From Terrabacter sp. MAHUQ-38 (GTDB taxonomy: Bacteria; Actinomycetota; Actinomycetes; Actinomycetales; Dermatophilaceae), in the NCBI RefSeq assembly GCF_014518425.1, contig NZ_JACVCU010000001.1:434001-498000 (forward strand): a stretch of 64,000 bases of DNA, given 5' to 3'. Under the pieces are notes generated by a model. That model saw nothing but the letters and a program-made list of their open reading frames with translations, was not told where the DNA came from and made no database searches. The position numbers were made by a program, and so were the translations under genes. Every line of letters starts with the position of its first letter. Position 1 is the stretch's first letter. Below are positions 7,931-16,707 of this stretch, piece after piece.

Positions 7931-9916
7931 CTACTGGGCTGTGATGACGTCGACGTCGGCGGCGCGCACGAACGCGAACCGGTGGCCGAGCGAGATCTGG
8001 TAGTAGCGGTCCTGCCCGACGACGTCGACGTGGTCGTTCGGCGTGTCGGGTGAGAACGTCACGGCCCGGTAGTAGTTCGTCGGGACCGTGAGGTCGCCGA
8101 CGGCATACCGCTGGCCCGCCGCGAAGGTGTACTGCAGCGGCGCGAGCGGCTGCACCGGGATGCCAGCCGGGTACGCCGCCGCCTCGGGGTACGCGCGACC
8201 GTAGACGGGGGCCTTGGCCAGGCCCGCCTTGGGCACGACGTACGAGCCGGTGACCGGGATCGCCGTCGGCGCGGACGCCGGGTTGAGGAACCAGGCCTTG
8301 ACGCCGTTGAACCAGATCGCCGTCCAGTCACCTTGGCGCTCCGCCACGGCGAACGTCAGCCCGGCCTGGGCGCGGGCACCGATGTCGGAGACCCGGGTGG
8401 TCGACGGCGCTCCGCCGGGCCTCAGCCCGACGTCGTTGACGAGCGGCGCCGTCTCGGACGGCGACGTGCGCAGGTAGACGAAGTTCGTGCCCTGCTGGCC
8501 ACAGCTGTCGGCGACGCCGGTCGCGCAGAAGGTCAGCGGCTGCACGTTCGCGTCGAAGCCGGGCAGGATGCGCACGAGGTCCTTCGCGCCCTCCGCCTCG
8601 TGCGACGACAGTGGGGCGCCGAGCAGCTGGAAGTAGTGCTCCCAGTTCCAGTACGGGCCCGGGTCCCAGTGCATGCCGGCGACGTTGGCCGGGGTGACGC
8701 CGGGGATCTGGTCGTGGCCGAAGACGTGCTGCATGTCGAGCGGGATGTCGTACTTCGTCGCCAGGTAGCGCACGAGGCGCGCGGACGAGCGGTACATCGG
8801 CTCGCTGAACCACTCGGCACCGGTCGCAGCGAAGCCCTCGTGCTCGAGGCCGATCGAATGGCTGTTGACGTACCAGTTGCCCGCGTGCCAGCCGACGTCC
8901 TTCGGCTCGAGGTGCTGGGCGATGAGGCCGTCGGAGCTGCGCAGACTGTACTGCCACGACACGTACGTCGGGTCGGTGACGAGCTTCAGCGTCGTCGCAT
9001 AGCTCGCCTCGGTGTTGTGGATGACGATGTTGGTGATCTTCGGCGAGGTCGGCCGGTTCGCGAGGTCGTGGTTGCCGTAGTCACCGCCGCCGAGGTCCTG
9101 GTAGGGCGCTGGTACCCAGTCGCACTCGAGCCCGGGCGGGCAGTCGACCGCGGGGTTCGTCGTCTTCTCGACGAGGCCGAGCCTGCCGAGCTGGCCCCTG
9201 TCCGGCGCCGCCGTGGAGGGCAGGAGCGACACGTCCTTGCCGTCGACCGTGTGGCGCGAGGCTCCCGCCGCGATGACGGCGTACGTGTCGTCGGCGAACG
9301 CGGCCGCGACGTCCTCCTGCACGGACCCCGAGGCGTCGGCCACCGCGGCATACCACTGGCCCGCGTCGGTGCCGGCGCCCGAGGGCAGGCCGAGCCGGCT
9401 CTGCGTGGCGGCGAGCAACGCTGCTCCGCCACGGATGTTCGCGAGCTCGTCGGTGCGCAGCGCGTCCTCGTCCAGCCCGGTCAGCTGGGCCGCGCGACCG
9501 AGCGTGTCGGCGACCGGGGTCGCCCGGGAGGCCGCCGAGGCGGCCGGTGCCTCGCCGAGGCCCTTGGCCTCCGTGGGCGAGCCGAGGTCGGCGTCGACGA
9601 GGTGCATCGGGCCGTAGCCGCCCGAGGTGCTGTGCCCGGGGTTGAAGTCCCAGCGCGTCTGCGCGTACGACACCGCCTCGAGGACCGTGCGCGGCACGCC
9701 GTACTCGGCCGAGGCCGTGGCAAAAGCGCGCTCACGGCTGCCAGCGTCGGTGCCGGAACCGGTGCCGGCACTCGTCGTCGCGGGGTCGGCGGCCTGCGCC
9801 GTCGGGCTCCCCATGGCCAGTCCGGCCGCCACGGCGGCCACCGTGGCGAGTGCGGCGACGGACTGCCGCGCCCGGCGGGCCCCTCGTGTTCGCTGTCGTG
9901 TGCTGTTGGCTGTCAC
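7931..9916 (-). CDS. Exported N-acetylmuramoyl-L-alanine amidase (Amidase_2 domain)
   Basis: 661 residues from GTG 9916, with GAAAGGG as ribosome-binding site. A long Sec signal (ARQSVAALATVAAVAAG ... AQAA) ends near residue 42. The N-terminal region to about 190 looks helical and lysozyme- or Rpf-like (VPRTVLEAVSYAQTRWDFN). The Amidase_2 domain follows with zinc-ligand segments IVIHNTEAS, GWHAGNW and SIGLEHEGF, and HWDPGPYWNW near its end. The C-terminal 270 residues contain beta-rich SH3-like segments (TDYVYLRTSPSE-type, DWTAIWFNGVKAWF) probably binding the wall. It cleaves between MurNAc and L-Ala in peptidoglycan. The long structured leader upstream may regulate it. Confidence 0.92.
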   Translation of the reverse strand: MTANSTRQRTRGARRARQSVAALATVAAVAAGLAMGSPTAQAADPATTSAGTGSGTDAGSRERAFATASAEYGVPRTVLEAVSYAQTRWDFNPGHSTSGGYGPMHLVDADLGSPTEAKGLGEAPAASAASRATPVADTLGRAAQLTGLDEDALRTDELANIRGGAALLAATQSRLGLPSGAGTDAGQWYAAVADASGSVQEDVAAAFADDTYAVIAAGASRHTVDGKDVSLLPSTAAPDRGQLGRLGLVEKTTNPAVDCPPGLECDWVPAPYQDLGGGDYGNHDLANRPTSPKITNIVIHNTEASYATTLKLVTDPTYVSWQYSLRSSDGLIAQHLEPKDVGWHAGNWYVNSHSIGLEHEGFAATGAEWFSEPMYRSSARLVRYLATKYDIPLDMQHVFGHDQIPGVTPANVAGMHWDPGPYWNWEHYFQLLGAPLSSHEAEGAKDLVRILPGFDANVQPLTFCATGVADSCGQQGTNFVYLRTSPSETAPLVNDVGLRPGGAPSTTRVSDIGARAQAGLTFAVAERQGDWTAIWFNGVKAWFLNPASAPTAIPVTGSYVVPKAGLAKAPVYGRAYPEAAAYPAGIPVQPLAPLQYTFAAGQRYAVGDLTVPTNYYRAVTFSPDTPNDHVDVVGQDRYYQISLGHRFAFVRAADVDVITAQ

Positions 9917-9971
9917 TCGCTTGTCCCTTTCGTCTCCCTGTGGCCACAAGGCGATCCGAGCCGACACGGGT

Positions 9972-10075
9972 ATGCCGTCTCCGACCTCGCTGTGGGTTCG
10001 AGGTGCGGCCGGACCCGAGTCCGGGACACACCTCTGACAGCGAGCATTCACGCGCATCCCGAAGCCCGCCACTCG
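9972..10075 (-). ncRNA. Structured 5' leader, possible diverged c-di-AMP (ydaO-type) riboswitch
   Basis: The leader on the amidase strand contains several elements in the order seen in ydaO-type aptamers: a GC-rich GGCGGGC segment, GTGAAT, a strong hairpin CCGGAC/GTCCGG inside GGTG/CACC, then CGAACCC and ACAGC close to a closing GA-rich segment. ACCTCG/CGAGGT also forms a six-pair stem. In actinobacteria c-di-AMP riboswitches commonly precede peptidoglycan hydrolase genes. The match is partial: conserved positions differ and the P1 pairing is not clear. This is a candidate only. Confidence 0.35.
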
Positions 10076-10141
10076 AAAACGCCGACGAGTTCTGCCGACT
10101 CCGCCGCGTCGCACGTGCATCGGCAGGCCCCACGGCGCACC

Positions 10142-10732
10142 ATGGTCACCATGGGGCGCGGAGGCCGATGGGTGGGACTGGCCGTGGCAGCACTCCTCGT
10201 CGGTGGGTGCGGTGCGGCCCCGGCCGCCGATGCGTCCGGCGACGGCTCGCGCCCTGTCGCCACGACGACCAGCGCGACCCGACGACTCGTTGCCGGCGGG
10301 GACTCGGCCTCCCCGTCCTACAGCCCTGAATTCCCCCTCACGCTGCGGCGTACCGGCGGCATCGCCGGCTTCGACGACCGCGTCGTGCTCGAGGCCGACG
10401 GGCGCATCCGCGTCGACACCCGCTCGGTCCACGGTCGCGTCTGCACCCTTACCGCATCGCAGCAGCGGCAGCTCGTGACGCTGCTCGCGACGTTGCGGCT
10501 CAGCGTTGCCACGGACCTGCCGACCGACGACCTCCCACCGCTCGACCCGGACCAGACCGAGAGCGACCCGATCACCATCTCGGTCACCGACGACCTGGCC
10601 CGCGAGCTCGCGCTCAGCGACCCCTCGCTCGGGGAGGTCGCCGGCCTCGTCGCGACCCTGGTCAGCGACGTCACGCTCTCCGTGCCCGCCACGACGCGGT
10701 GCACGCAGAAGGCCGGTATGCCGCCGGGGTGA
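10142..10732 (+). CDS. Small putative lipoprotein
   Basis: 196 residues from ATG 10142. The N-terminus is a clear lipoprotein signal (VGLAVAALLVGGCGAA; the residue after VGG is the lipidated Cys). The mature part starts with a flexible Ser/Thr/Ala region and then a compact domain with the pattern PLTLRRTGGIAGFDDRVVLEADGRI, a shape seen in actinobacterial lipoproteins that bind or inhibit unknown partners. No catalytic motif is visible. It is divergent from the amidase gene and convergent with the metalloprotease, ending inside a perfect hairpin. Function unknown. Confidence 0.75.
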   Translation: MVTMGRGGRWVGLAVAALLVGGCGAAPAADASGDGSRPVATTTSATRRLVAGGDSASPSYSPEFPLTLRRTGGIAGFDDRVVLEADGRIRVDTRSVHGRVCTLTASQQRQLVTLLATLRLSVATDLPTDDLPPLDPDQTESDPITISVTDDLARELALSDPSLGEVAGLVATLVSDVTLSVPATTRCTQKAGMPPG

Positions 10733-10746
10733 CCCGGCGGCATACC
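10715..10746. terminator. Perfect 14-bp hairpin terminator containing a stop codon
   Basis: Arms 10715-10728 (GGTATGCCGCCGGG) and 10733-10746 are perfectly complementary. The four-base loop GTGA holds the TGA stop of the lipoprotein gene. The structure sits between two convergent genes. Confidence 0.85.
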
Positions 10747-10774
10747 GACCTGTTGACGTACGGGACGGACTCGG

Positions 10775-12832
10775 TCAGAAGTTCGTCGCGACGTCGTCGA
10801 TGACGAAGCTCGTCTGGAGCGAGGAGTCCTCGGTCGCGGCGAACTTCAGCGTGACGTCGGTGCCCTTGTAGGCCGTGAGGTCGATCGACTTCTGGACGTA
10901 GGACGCCTTCGGGGTCGAGAGGTTGGAGTAGCTCTGCTTCGTGACTCCGTTGATCTGCACGGTCGCCTTGTCGTACTGGGTGGTCGTCGTCGTCTCGGCG
11001 GTGTCGACCCGGATCCAGTAGGTCAGCGTCGGCGACGTGGCCGTGGACGGGACGGCGAAGGTCTGCGACTCGTTCTCGGAGGCCGTCGTGCCGTTGCCGC
11101 CGAGCCAGAGCTTCCACGATCCGCTGTGGGCCGGACGGCCGGTGCTGTTCGTGATCGGGCCGGACGTGCCGGTCCAGCCGGTCTGGCCGGACTCGAAGCC
11201 ACCGTTGGTCAGCGACCCACCGGTGGGCGGGGGCGTGGTGCCGCCGCACGTCTCGGTGCCCGCCGGGACGGCGATGCCGGAGAAGGCCTTCTCGACACCG
11301 ACGCACTCGGCGCTACCGGCGCCGTAGAGGTCCTTGGCGGCCTTGATGGCGCCGGTGCGGGCCGCAGCGTAGTTGCTGCCCGACGTCAGGTAGGTCGACA
11401 GGGTCCGGTACCAGATCTTCTCGACCTTGAGGTGGCCGATGCCGGTGAAGGTGGTGCCGTTGCACGACGTCGAGTTGTAGGTGACGCCGTTGATCGTCTT
11501 GGTGCCGGTGCCCTCGGACGCCAGGTAGTACCAGTGGTTCAGCGGACCCGACGAGTAGTGCGGGTCGAGGCCACCGACGGAGCTGCTCCAGCAGTCCTTG
11601 GAGCCGCCGTCCTTGCTCGGCTTGTCCATGTAGCGCAGCGGCGTGCCGTCGCCGTTGATGTTGATCTCTTCGCCGATGAGGTAGTCGGGGACGTCGTTCG
11701 GGTTGTTGGTGTACCACTCGACACCCGTGCCGAAGATGTCCGACGTCGCCTCGTTGAGGCCGCCGGCGTCGCCGGAGTAGTTGAGTCCCGCGGTGTTCTC
11801 GGTGACGCCGTGGCTCATCTCGTGCCCGGCGACGTCCAGCTCGACGAGCGGGTTCGCGTTGCCCGAGCCGTCGCCGTACGTCATCTGCGTGCCGTCCCAG
11901 AAGGCGTTGACGTAGTTCTGTCCGTAGTGGACGCGGCTGCGGGCGCCCGTGCCGTTGTTCCAGATGCCGGCGCGGCCGAGCTGGGTGTTGTAGTAGTCGT
12001 ACGTCTTGCCGGCGCCGTAGTGCGCGTCGACGGCCGCCGACTGGCGGTTGCTCTGCGCGCCGTTGCCCCAGACGTCGTCGGCGTCGGTGAAGGTCGTCCC
12101 CGTGCCGCTCGTGCCCTGGTTCATGTCGGTGGCGTAGTTGCCGTGCGTGTCCTTCATCGTGTAGCTGGTGCCGGCCGTCGTGCCGATCGTCACCGAGCCG
12201 ACGAAGATGCCGTTGCCCGTGCCGTGCTTGATGTCGTCCCAGCTCGTCAGGGTCTTGCCCGTCGTGGCGTCGACGATCGTGTGCAGGCGGGTCGGGGTCT
12301 GGTCGGCCTTGATCCCCTCCGTGATGACCTCGTACGCGAGCTTCGGGCCCGTGGCCGACTGGAAGACGACGAGCTCGCCCGCGGAGGCCTTCTCGTCGTT
12401 CGCCTTCGCTGCGGCGAGGCCGGCCTTCTGGGCCGTCGCCTTGCCGATGGACGGGGTCATCGTCGAGGGCTTGACGCTCTTGCGGATGTTCCACGTGACG
12501 CTCTTGACGTCGCCGGCCGCGTTCTTGTGGCTGACGAAGTCCCCGCCGATGACGCGCAGACCGTCGAGGGTGCGCTCGTAGCGGACGTGGGTCGCACCGT
12601 TCGGGTCCGTGATCACGGACTTCACGGTGAGCTTCTCGCCGCTGGCCAGGCCGAGGGCGTTCGCGGCGGAGGCCGCACGGGACTGCTCAGTCGCCTTGAG
12701 GCTCTGCGACTCGGGAGCGGGCGCCGTGTCGCGTCCCGCACCGGTCGCTGCGCCCGCCGGGATCGCCGGCGAGATGGCGAGCGCGAGGGCGAGCAGCCCT
12801 CCGGTCGCCAGCCCAGACTTCAGTCGATTCAC
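10775..12832 (-). CDS. Exported thermolysin-like metalloprotease (M4) with C-terminal binding domain
   Basis: 685 residues. A Sec signal (about residues 1-29, ending AGAA) is followed by an FTP/PepSY-type propeptide (to about 200). The peptidase M4 domain carries the zinc motif HEMSH near residue 336 and the third-ligand motif GGLNEATSDIFG about 20 residues later. GIGHLKVEKIWYRTL marks the C-terminal helical half. A Thr/Pro linker (GGTTPPPTGG) leads to a jelly-roll C-terminal domain (FESGQTGWTG, VIDDVATNF), probably substrate- or wall-binding. It is a broad-specificity extracellular endopeptidase activated by propeptide removal. Length and architecture are normal for Streptomyces-type neutral proteases. 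Confidence 0.95.
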   Translation of the reverse strand: MNRLKSGLATGGLLALALAISPAIPAGAATGAGRDTAPAPESQSLKATEQSRAASAANALGLASGEKLTVKSVITDPNGATHVRYERTLDGLRVIGGDFVSHKNAAGDVKSVTWNIRKSVKPSTMTPSIGKATAQKAGLAAAKANDEKASAGELVVFQSATGPKLAYEVITEGIKADQTPTRLHTIVDATTGKTLTSWDDIKHGTGNGIFVGSVTIGTTAGTSYTMKDTHGNYATDMNQGTSGTGTTFTDADDVWGNGAQSNRQSAAVDAHYGAGKTYDYYNTQLGRAGIWNNGTGARSRVHYGQNYVNAFWDGTQMTYGDGSGNANPLVELDVAGHEMSHGVTENTAGLNYSGDAGGLNEATSDIFGTGVEWYTNNPNDVPDYLIGEEININGDGTPLRYMDKPSKDGGSKDCWSSSVGGLDPHYSSGPLNHWYYLASEGTGTKTINGVTYNSTSCNGTTFTGIGHLKVEKIWYRTLSTYLTSGSNYAAARTGAIKAAKDLYGAGSAECVGVEKAFSGIAVPAGTETCGGTTPPPTGGSLTNGGFESGQTGWTGTSGPITNSTGRPAHSGSWKLWLGGNGTTASENESQTFAVPSTATSPTLTYWIRVDTAETTTTTQYDKATVQINGVTKQSYSNLSTPKASYVQKSIDLTAYKGTDVTLKFAATEDSSLQTSFVIDDVATNF

Positions 12833-13077
12833 TGGTTACTCCTTGTCAGGATGCGGCGCGTGGGCCGCCTGGAGGGGAGTTCCGCCATCTCACCCATTGA
12901 GATGTGGCCGGAACCAGCGCGACGCTCGCAGTCCACCGGAGGCCGGTCAACGGTGCATACCAAGTCTTTGCCAAATGCGTTCCAAACCCTGAGTAACGGT
13001 TGGCGGCAGGCGGATTCGCCGCTGGTGGCCGCTTGTCCGATCCTCCGGCGGCGGCGGCGTGACCGGCCCGGACGACG
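12833..13077. other. Protease promoter and leader region, no gene
   Basis: 245 bp upstream of the metalloprotease. It contains a short hairpin, CATCTCA/TGAGATG with a five-base loop (about 12886-12906), in the probable leader, and a less GC-rich stretch near 12955-12995 that is the best place for a promoter. No coding sequence is supported. Confidence 0.5.
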
Positions 13078-13701
13078 TCAGACGTCGCCGGCGCGGCGGC
13101 GGGCGTGCTCGAGGTCGGCGGGCGTGTCGACGTCGAGCGCGACGTCGAGCGGGTCGTCCACGTGCACGGTGCGTATGCCGTCACACAGGTCGCGCATGCT
13201 GCGGCCGTGCGCGTCGCCCAGCGACTCGAGCCGGCTCCGGAGGGCGGTCGTGCGCCAGGCCGCGCAGAGCCAGTTGGTGCGACCCTCACGGTCCACCGTG
13301 ACGGCGAGGTCCGGCGCGACCACGGCGTCGCCCATGACCAGGGCGGCCACGAGGCGGTCGACGTGCGCGTGGGTCACGAAGGGCAGATCGGCGGCCAGGA
13401 CCACGACGACCTCGGGCACCTCGCCGGGGGGCAGGTCCGTGTCCAGGGTTGCCACGGCAACCGCGAGGCCGGCAACGGGTCCGCCACCGGGCACGTGTTC
13501 CGTGACGACCCACACACCCCCGGGGACGCCCTCTCCCGCGCCCACGACGAGACTCCGCCACGCCCCGGCGGCGGAGAGCACCCGGGCCACGAGCGGCTGC
13601 CCACCGACGTCCAGCGCGGGCTTGTGCGAGCCCATCCGCCGGGACCCGCCACCGGTCAGCACGACCACGACGGGGTCGACGGCATACGGGCGGGGACGCA
13701 C
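13078..13701 (-). CDS. mobA: MobA-like molybdenum cofactor nucleotidyltransferase
   Basis: 207 residues from GTG 13701; an ATG at 13740 would overlap the divergent fdhD start. It begins with the nucleotide-binding signature LTGGGSRRMGSHKPALDVGG. DLPFVTHAHVDRL carries the metal-binding Asp, and DVDTPADLEHARR ends the fold. It transfers GMP to molybdopterin to form the guanine dinucleotide cofactor used by formate dehydrogenase-type enzymes. Its head-to-head position with fdhD fits that role. A second related transferase at 44981-45778 probably makes the cytosine form. Confidence 0.85.
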   Translation of the reverse strand: MRPRPYAVDPVVVVLTGGGSRRMGSHKPALDVGGQPLVARVLSAAGAWRSLVVGAGEGVPGGVWVVTEHVPGGGPVAGLAVAVATLDTDLPPGEVPEVVVVLAADLPFVTHAHVDRLVAALVMGDAVVAPDLAVTVDREGRTNWLCAAWRTTALRSRLESLGDAHGRSMRDLCDGIRTVHVDDPLDVALDVDTPADLEHARRRAGDV

Positions 13702-13738
13702 TCTCGGAGTCTGGCACGGACTCTGGCAGGCTGAGCCC

Positions 13739-14587
13739 ATGGGACGGATCACCGTGCGGCGCAAGGTCACGACGATCGACGTCGCGGCCTCGTCGGCCAC
13801 GACGCGACCCGACACGCTGACCGTGGAGGAGCCGCTCGAGCTGCGGGTCGGCGGCTCCCCGCTCACCGTCACGATGCGCACGCCCGGGCACGACATCGAG
13901 CTCGTCCACGGCTTCCTCCTCTCGGAGGGCCTCATCCGCACTGCCGACGACGTGGCGCTGGCGCGGTACTGCGAGGGCGCCGTCGTCTCGGGCGAGACCG
14001 GCTTCGACGAGAACACGTACAACGTCGTCGACGTGACGCTCTCGCCCGGAGTGGCCCCTCCCGCCGCATCGGCCACGCGATCGTTCCTCACCAGCTCGTC
14101 GTGCGGTGTGTGCGGCAAGGCGAGCATCGAGCAGCTGAGGGCACAGTCGGCGTACGACGTGCGGAGCGACCCGACCGAGTTCGCGGCCAAGGTCGTGGCC
14201 GAGCTGCCCGACGCCCTGCGCACCCAGCAGCGTTCGTTCGACAAGACCGGCGGCCTGCACGCCGCGGGGCTCTTCACCGCCGACGGCGAGCTGCTCGTCG
14301 CACGTGAGGACATCGGCCGGCACAACGCCGTCGACAAGGTCGTGGGGTGGTCGCTGCTCAACGGTCGGCTCCCCGGCGTCGGGTGCGTGCTCGTCGTCTC
14401 CGGGCGGGCCTCGTTCGAGCTCACTCAGAAGGCGATCATGGCCGGGATCCCTTGCCTCGCAGCGGTTTCCGCACCGTCGTCCCTCGCCGTCGAGTGCGCG
14501 GACGACGCCGGGATGACGCTGCTCGGCTTCGTGCGCGACAGCCGCCTCAACGTGTACGCCGGTGGGCACCGGATCACGACCACCTGA
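13739..14587 (+). CDS. fdhD: Formate dehydrogenase accessory sulfurtransferase FdhD
   Basis: 282 residues, typical length. Conserved features are EEPLELRVGG near the start, the catalytic cysteine loop SSSCGVCGK around residue 122, and the later motifs GLHAAGLF, REDIGRHNAVDK and VSGRASFELTQKA. FdhD passes sulfur from a cysteine desulfurase to the bis-MGD cofactor, which is needed for active formate dehydrogenase. No formate dehydrogenase structural gene is in the window, so its client is elsewhere. Confidence 0.96.
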   Translation: MGRITVRRKVTTIDVAASSATTRPDTLTVEEPLELRVGGSPLTVTMRTPGHDIELVHGFLLSEGLIRTADDVALARYCEGAVVSGETGFDENTYNVVDVTLSPGVAPPAASATRSFLTSSSCGVCGKASIEQLRAQSAYDVRSDPTEFAAKVVAELPDALRTQQRSFDKTGGLHAAGLFTADGELLVAREDIGRHNAVDKVVGWSLLNGRLPGVGCVLVVSGRASFELTQKAIMAGIPCLAAVSAPSSLAVECADDAGMTLLGFVRDSRLNVYAGGHRITTT

Positions 14588-14612
14588 CCACCCGAGCAAC
14601 TGGAGGCCCGCC

Positions 14613-14951
14613 GTGGCGATCTTCGCGATCCACTACACCTACCCCGACGACAACACCGAGATGTTGACGATCCGCCCCGAGCACCGTGAGTGGCTCACCA
14701 GTCTGCCGGGGCTGCTCGTCGGGGGGATGTACCAGGACGGCATCGACGAGGTGAGCGAGGGCGAGCCGACCGACCAGGAGCCCCGCAACGCCGCGCTCAT
14801 CGTCTACTCCGGCGAGTCCGTCGAGGACGTCACGCAGACCTTCGACCAGGACCCGTACTGGCTCGGCGGCTACATCCTGCGACGCGTCGTGCGGCGCTGG
14901 GACCCGCAGCTCGGGCCGTGGGTCGCCGACCCGACCAACTCCCCCGGCTGA
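14613..14951 (+). CDS. YciI family protein
   Basis: 112 residues from GTG 14613, supported by GGAGG at 14602-14606. The fold is the ferredoxin-like YciI type: an N-terminal beta strand FAIHYTYPD, the segment RPEHREWLTSL with a conserved His, and FDQDPYWLGGYI, where the Asp-Pro pair is typical of YciI. The family is related to muconolactone isomerases; its cellular role is mostly unknown. It follows fdhD by 25 bp on the same strand and is probably co-transcribed. Confidence 0.85.
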   Translation: MAIFAIHYTYPDDNTEMLTIRPEHREWLTSLPGLLVGGMYQDGIDEVSEGEPTDQEPRNAALIVYSGESVEDVTQTFDQDPYWLGGYILRRVVRRWDPQLGPWVADPTNSPG

Positions 14952-14961
14952 CCGGTCACCC

Positions 14962-15033
14962 CACACCCGCAGGCGCACCCCTTGGCGGCAGGTGCTCCCC
15001 CTGCGGGGGGTGGAGCTGCGGACCGCGGGTGTG
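14962..15033. terminator. Probable terminator between convergent genes
   Basis: The outer inverted repeat CACACCCGC (14962-14970) pairs with GCGGGTGTG (15025-15033). The intervening C-rich and G-rich runs can pair further, giving a long branched hairpin between the YciI gene and the ABC-F gene. Confidence 0.55.
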
Positions 15034-15054
15034 CACTCGACCAGAGGGATCTGC

Positions 15055-16692
15055 TCAGAGCTGGGTGACCGTGCCGTTCTCGACGTGCCAGCGCTCGTCG
15101 AGGCGCACGTTCTCGAGCAACCGGCGGTCGTGCGACACGAGCAGCAGCGCCCCGTCGTACGACTCGAGCGCCTCCTCGAGCTGCTCGATGGCGGGCAGGT
15201 CGAGGTGGTTCGTCGGCTCGTCGAGGACGAGCAGGTTGACGCCGCGCGCCTGAAGCAGGGCCATGGCCGCGCGGGTCCGCTCGCCGGGCGAGAGCCGGCT
15301 GACGGCGCTCGTCACCTGGTCGGCCTTGAGGCCGAACTTGGCCAGCAGGGTGCGACGGTCCGCCGGCGCCAGGTCGGGCACTGCCTCGCCGAACGCGTCC
15401 CCGAGGGACAGGTCCTCCCGCAGGCCCGTGCGTGCCTGGTCGATCTCGCCCACCGCGACGCTCGCGCCGAGCGAGGCCCGGCCCTCGTCCGGCGCCAGCC
15501 GGCCGAGGAGCAGCGACAGCAGCGTCGTCTTGCCGGCCCCGTTGGGTCCCGTGATGCCGATGCGTCGCCGCGCCTCGACCTGCAGCGAGGCAGGGCCGAA
15601 GGTCCAGCCGCCCCGACGCACGACCGCCTCGTTGACCGTCGCCACGACGGAGCTCGACCGCGGGGCCGCGCCGATGCTGAACTGCAGCACCCACTCCTTG
15701 CGCGGTTCGGCCACCTCCTCCAGGCGGGAGATGCGCGACTCCATCTGGCGCACCTTGCGGGCCTGCTTCTCGGCCGAGTCCTGCTGGGCCGCGCGGCGGA
15801 TCTTGTCGTTGTCGGGACTCTTGCGCATCGCGTTGCGTACGCCCTTCGCGGACCACTCCCGCTGCGTGCGGGCGCGCGCCTCGAGATCGGCCTTCGTGCC
15901 GGCATACGCCTCGTAGGCCTCACGCGCATGCCGCCGGGCCACCTCCCGCTCCTCGAGGTACGACTCGTAGCCACCGTCGAGCACCGAGACCGCGTTCTGC
16001 GCCAGGTCGAGCTCGACGACCCGGGTGACGCACCGGGCCAGGAACTCGCGGTCGTGCGACACGAGCACGACCCCACCTCGTTGGCCGTGGACGAACGCCT
16101 CCAGCCGCTCGAGCCCGGGGAGGTCGAGGTCGTTCGTCGGCTCGTCGAGCAGCACGAGGTCGAACCGGCTCAGCAGCAACGCCGCGAGGGCCGCCCGGGC
16201 GGCCTGCCCGCCGGAGAGCGAGGTCATGAGGGCGTCGGGCCCCACGTCGAGGCCCAGCTCGGCCAGCATCGCCGGGATGCGGTCGTCGAGGTCGGGCGCG
16301 CCGCTCGCGAGCCAGTGGTCGAGGGCGACGGCGTACGCCTCGTCGGCGTGCGGGTCGTCGCCACCGAGCGCTGCTGCGGCCGCCTCCATGGCGACCGTGG
16401 CGCCGGCCGCGCCGGTGCGCCGGGCGATGTGGTCGGCGATGCTCTCGCCCGGCACGCGCTCGTGCTCCTGCGGCAGCCACCCGACGAACGCGTCCGACGG
16501 GGCCGTCGTCACCGTGCCGTCCAGCGGGGTGTCCGCACCGGCCAGCAGGCGCAGCAGCGTCGACTTGCCGGCGCCGTTCGCGCCGACGACGCCGACGACA
16601 TCACCCGGCGCGACGGTCAGGTCGAGGTGCTCGAAGAGGGTCCGGTGGGCGTGGCCCCCGGCGAGGTCCTTGGCCACCAGGGTCGCGCTCAC
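15055..16692 (-). CDS. ABC-F family ATP-binding protein
   Basis: 545 residues with two ABC domains and no membrane spans. Domain 1 has Walker A GANGAGKST near residue 38, signature LSGGQ and Walker B LVLLDEPTNDLDL. A charged helical linker (about 240-320, many Arg/Lys/Glu) separates it from domain 2 with Walker A GPNGAGKTT, a signature-like LSPGERTRA and LLVLDEPTNHLDL. ABC-F proteins act on ribosomes, as translation factors or antibiotic-resistance proteins. Which role applies here cannot be decided from the sequence. It lies just downstream of moeA, with a 15-bp gap. Confidence 0.93.
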   Translation of the reverse strand: MSATLVAKDLAGGHAHRTLFEHLDLTVAPGDVVGVVGANGAGKSTLLRLLAGADTPLDGTVTTAPSDAFVGWLPQEHERVPGESIADHIARRTGAAGATVAMEAAAAALGGDDPHADEAYAVALDHWLASGAPDLDDRIPAMLAELGLDVGPDALMTSLSGGQAARAALAALLLSRFDLVLLDEPTNDLDLPGLERLEAFVHGQRGGVVLVSHDREFLARCVTRVVELDLAQNAVSVLDGGYESYLEEREVARRHAREAYEAYAGTKADLEARARTQREWSAKGVRNAMRKSPDNDKIRRAAQQDSAEKQARKVRQMESRISRLEEVAEPRKEWVLQFSIGAAPRSSSVVATVNEAVVRRGGWTFGPASLQVEARRRIGITGPNGAGKTTLLSLLLGRLAPDEGRASLGASVAVGEIDQARTGLREDLSLGDAFGEAVPDLAPADRRTLLAKFGLKADQVTSAVSRLSPGERTRAAMALLQARGVNLLVLDEPTNHLDLPAIEQLEEALESYDGALLLVSHDRRLLENVRLDERWHVENGTVTQL

Positions 16693-16707
16693 GCGGACAG
16701 CCTAGGT

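Noticed and set aside
11126-14587. A 1153-residue plus-strand open frame ending in fdhD
   Set aside because: All but the last 282 residues are the antisense of the metalloprotease and mobA genes; the real fdhD start is at 13739.
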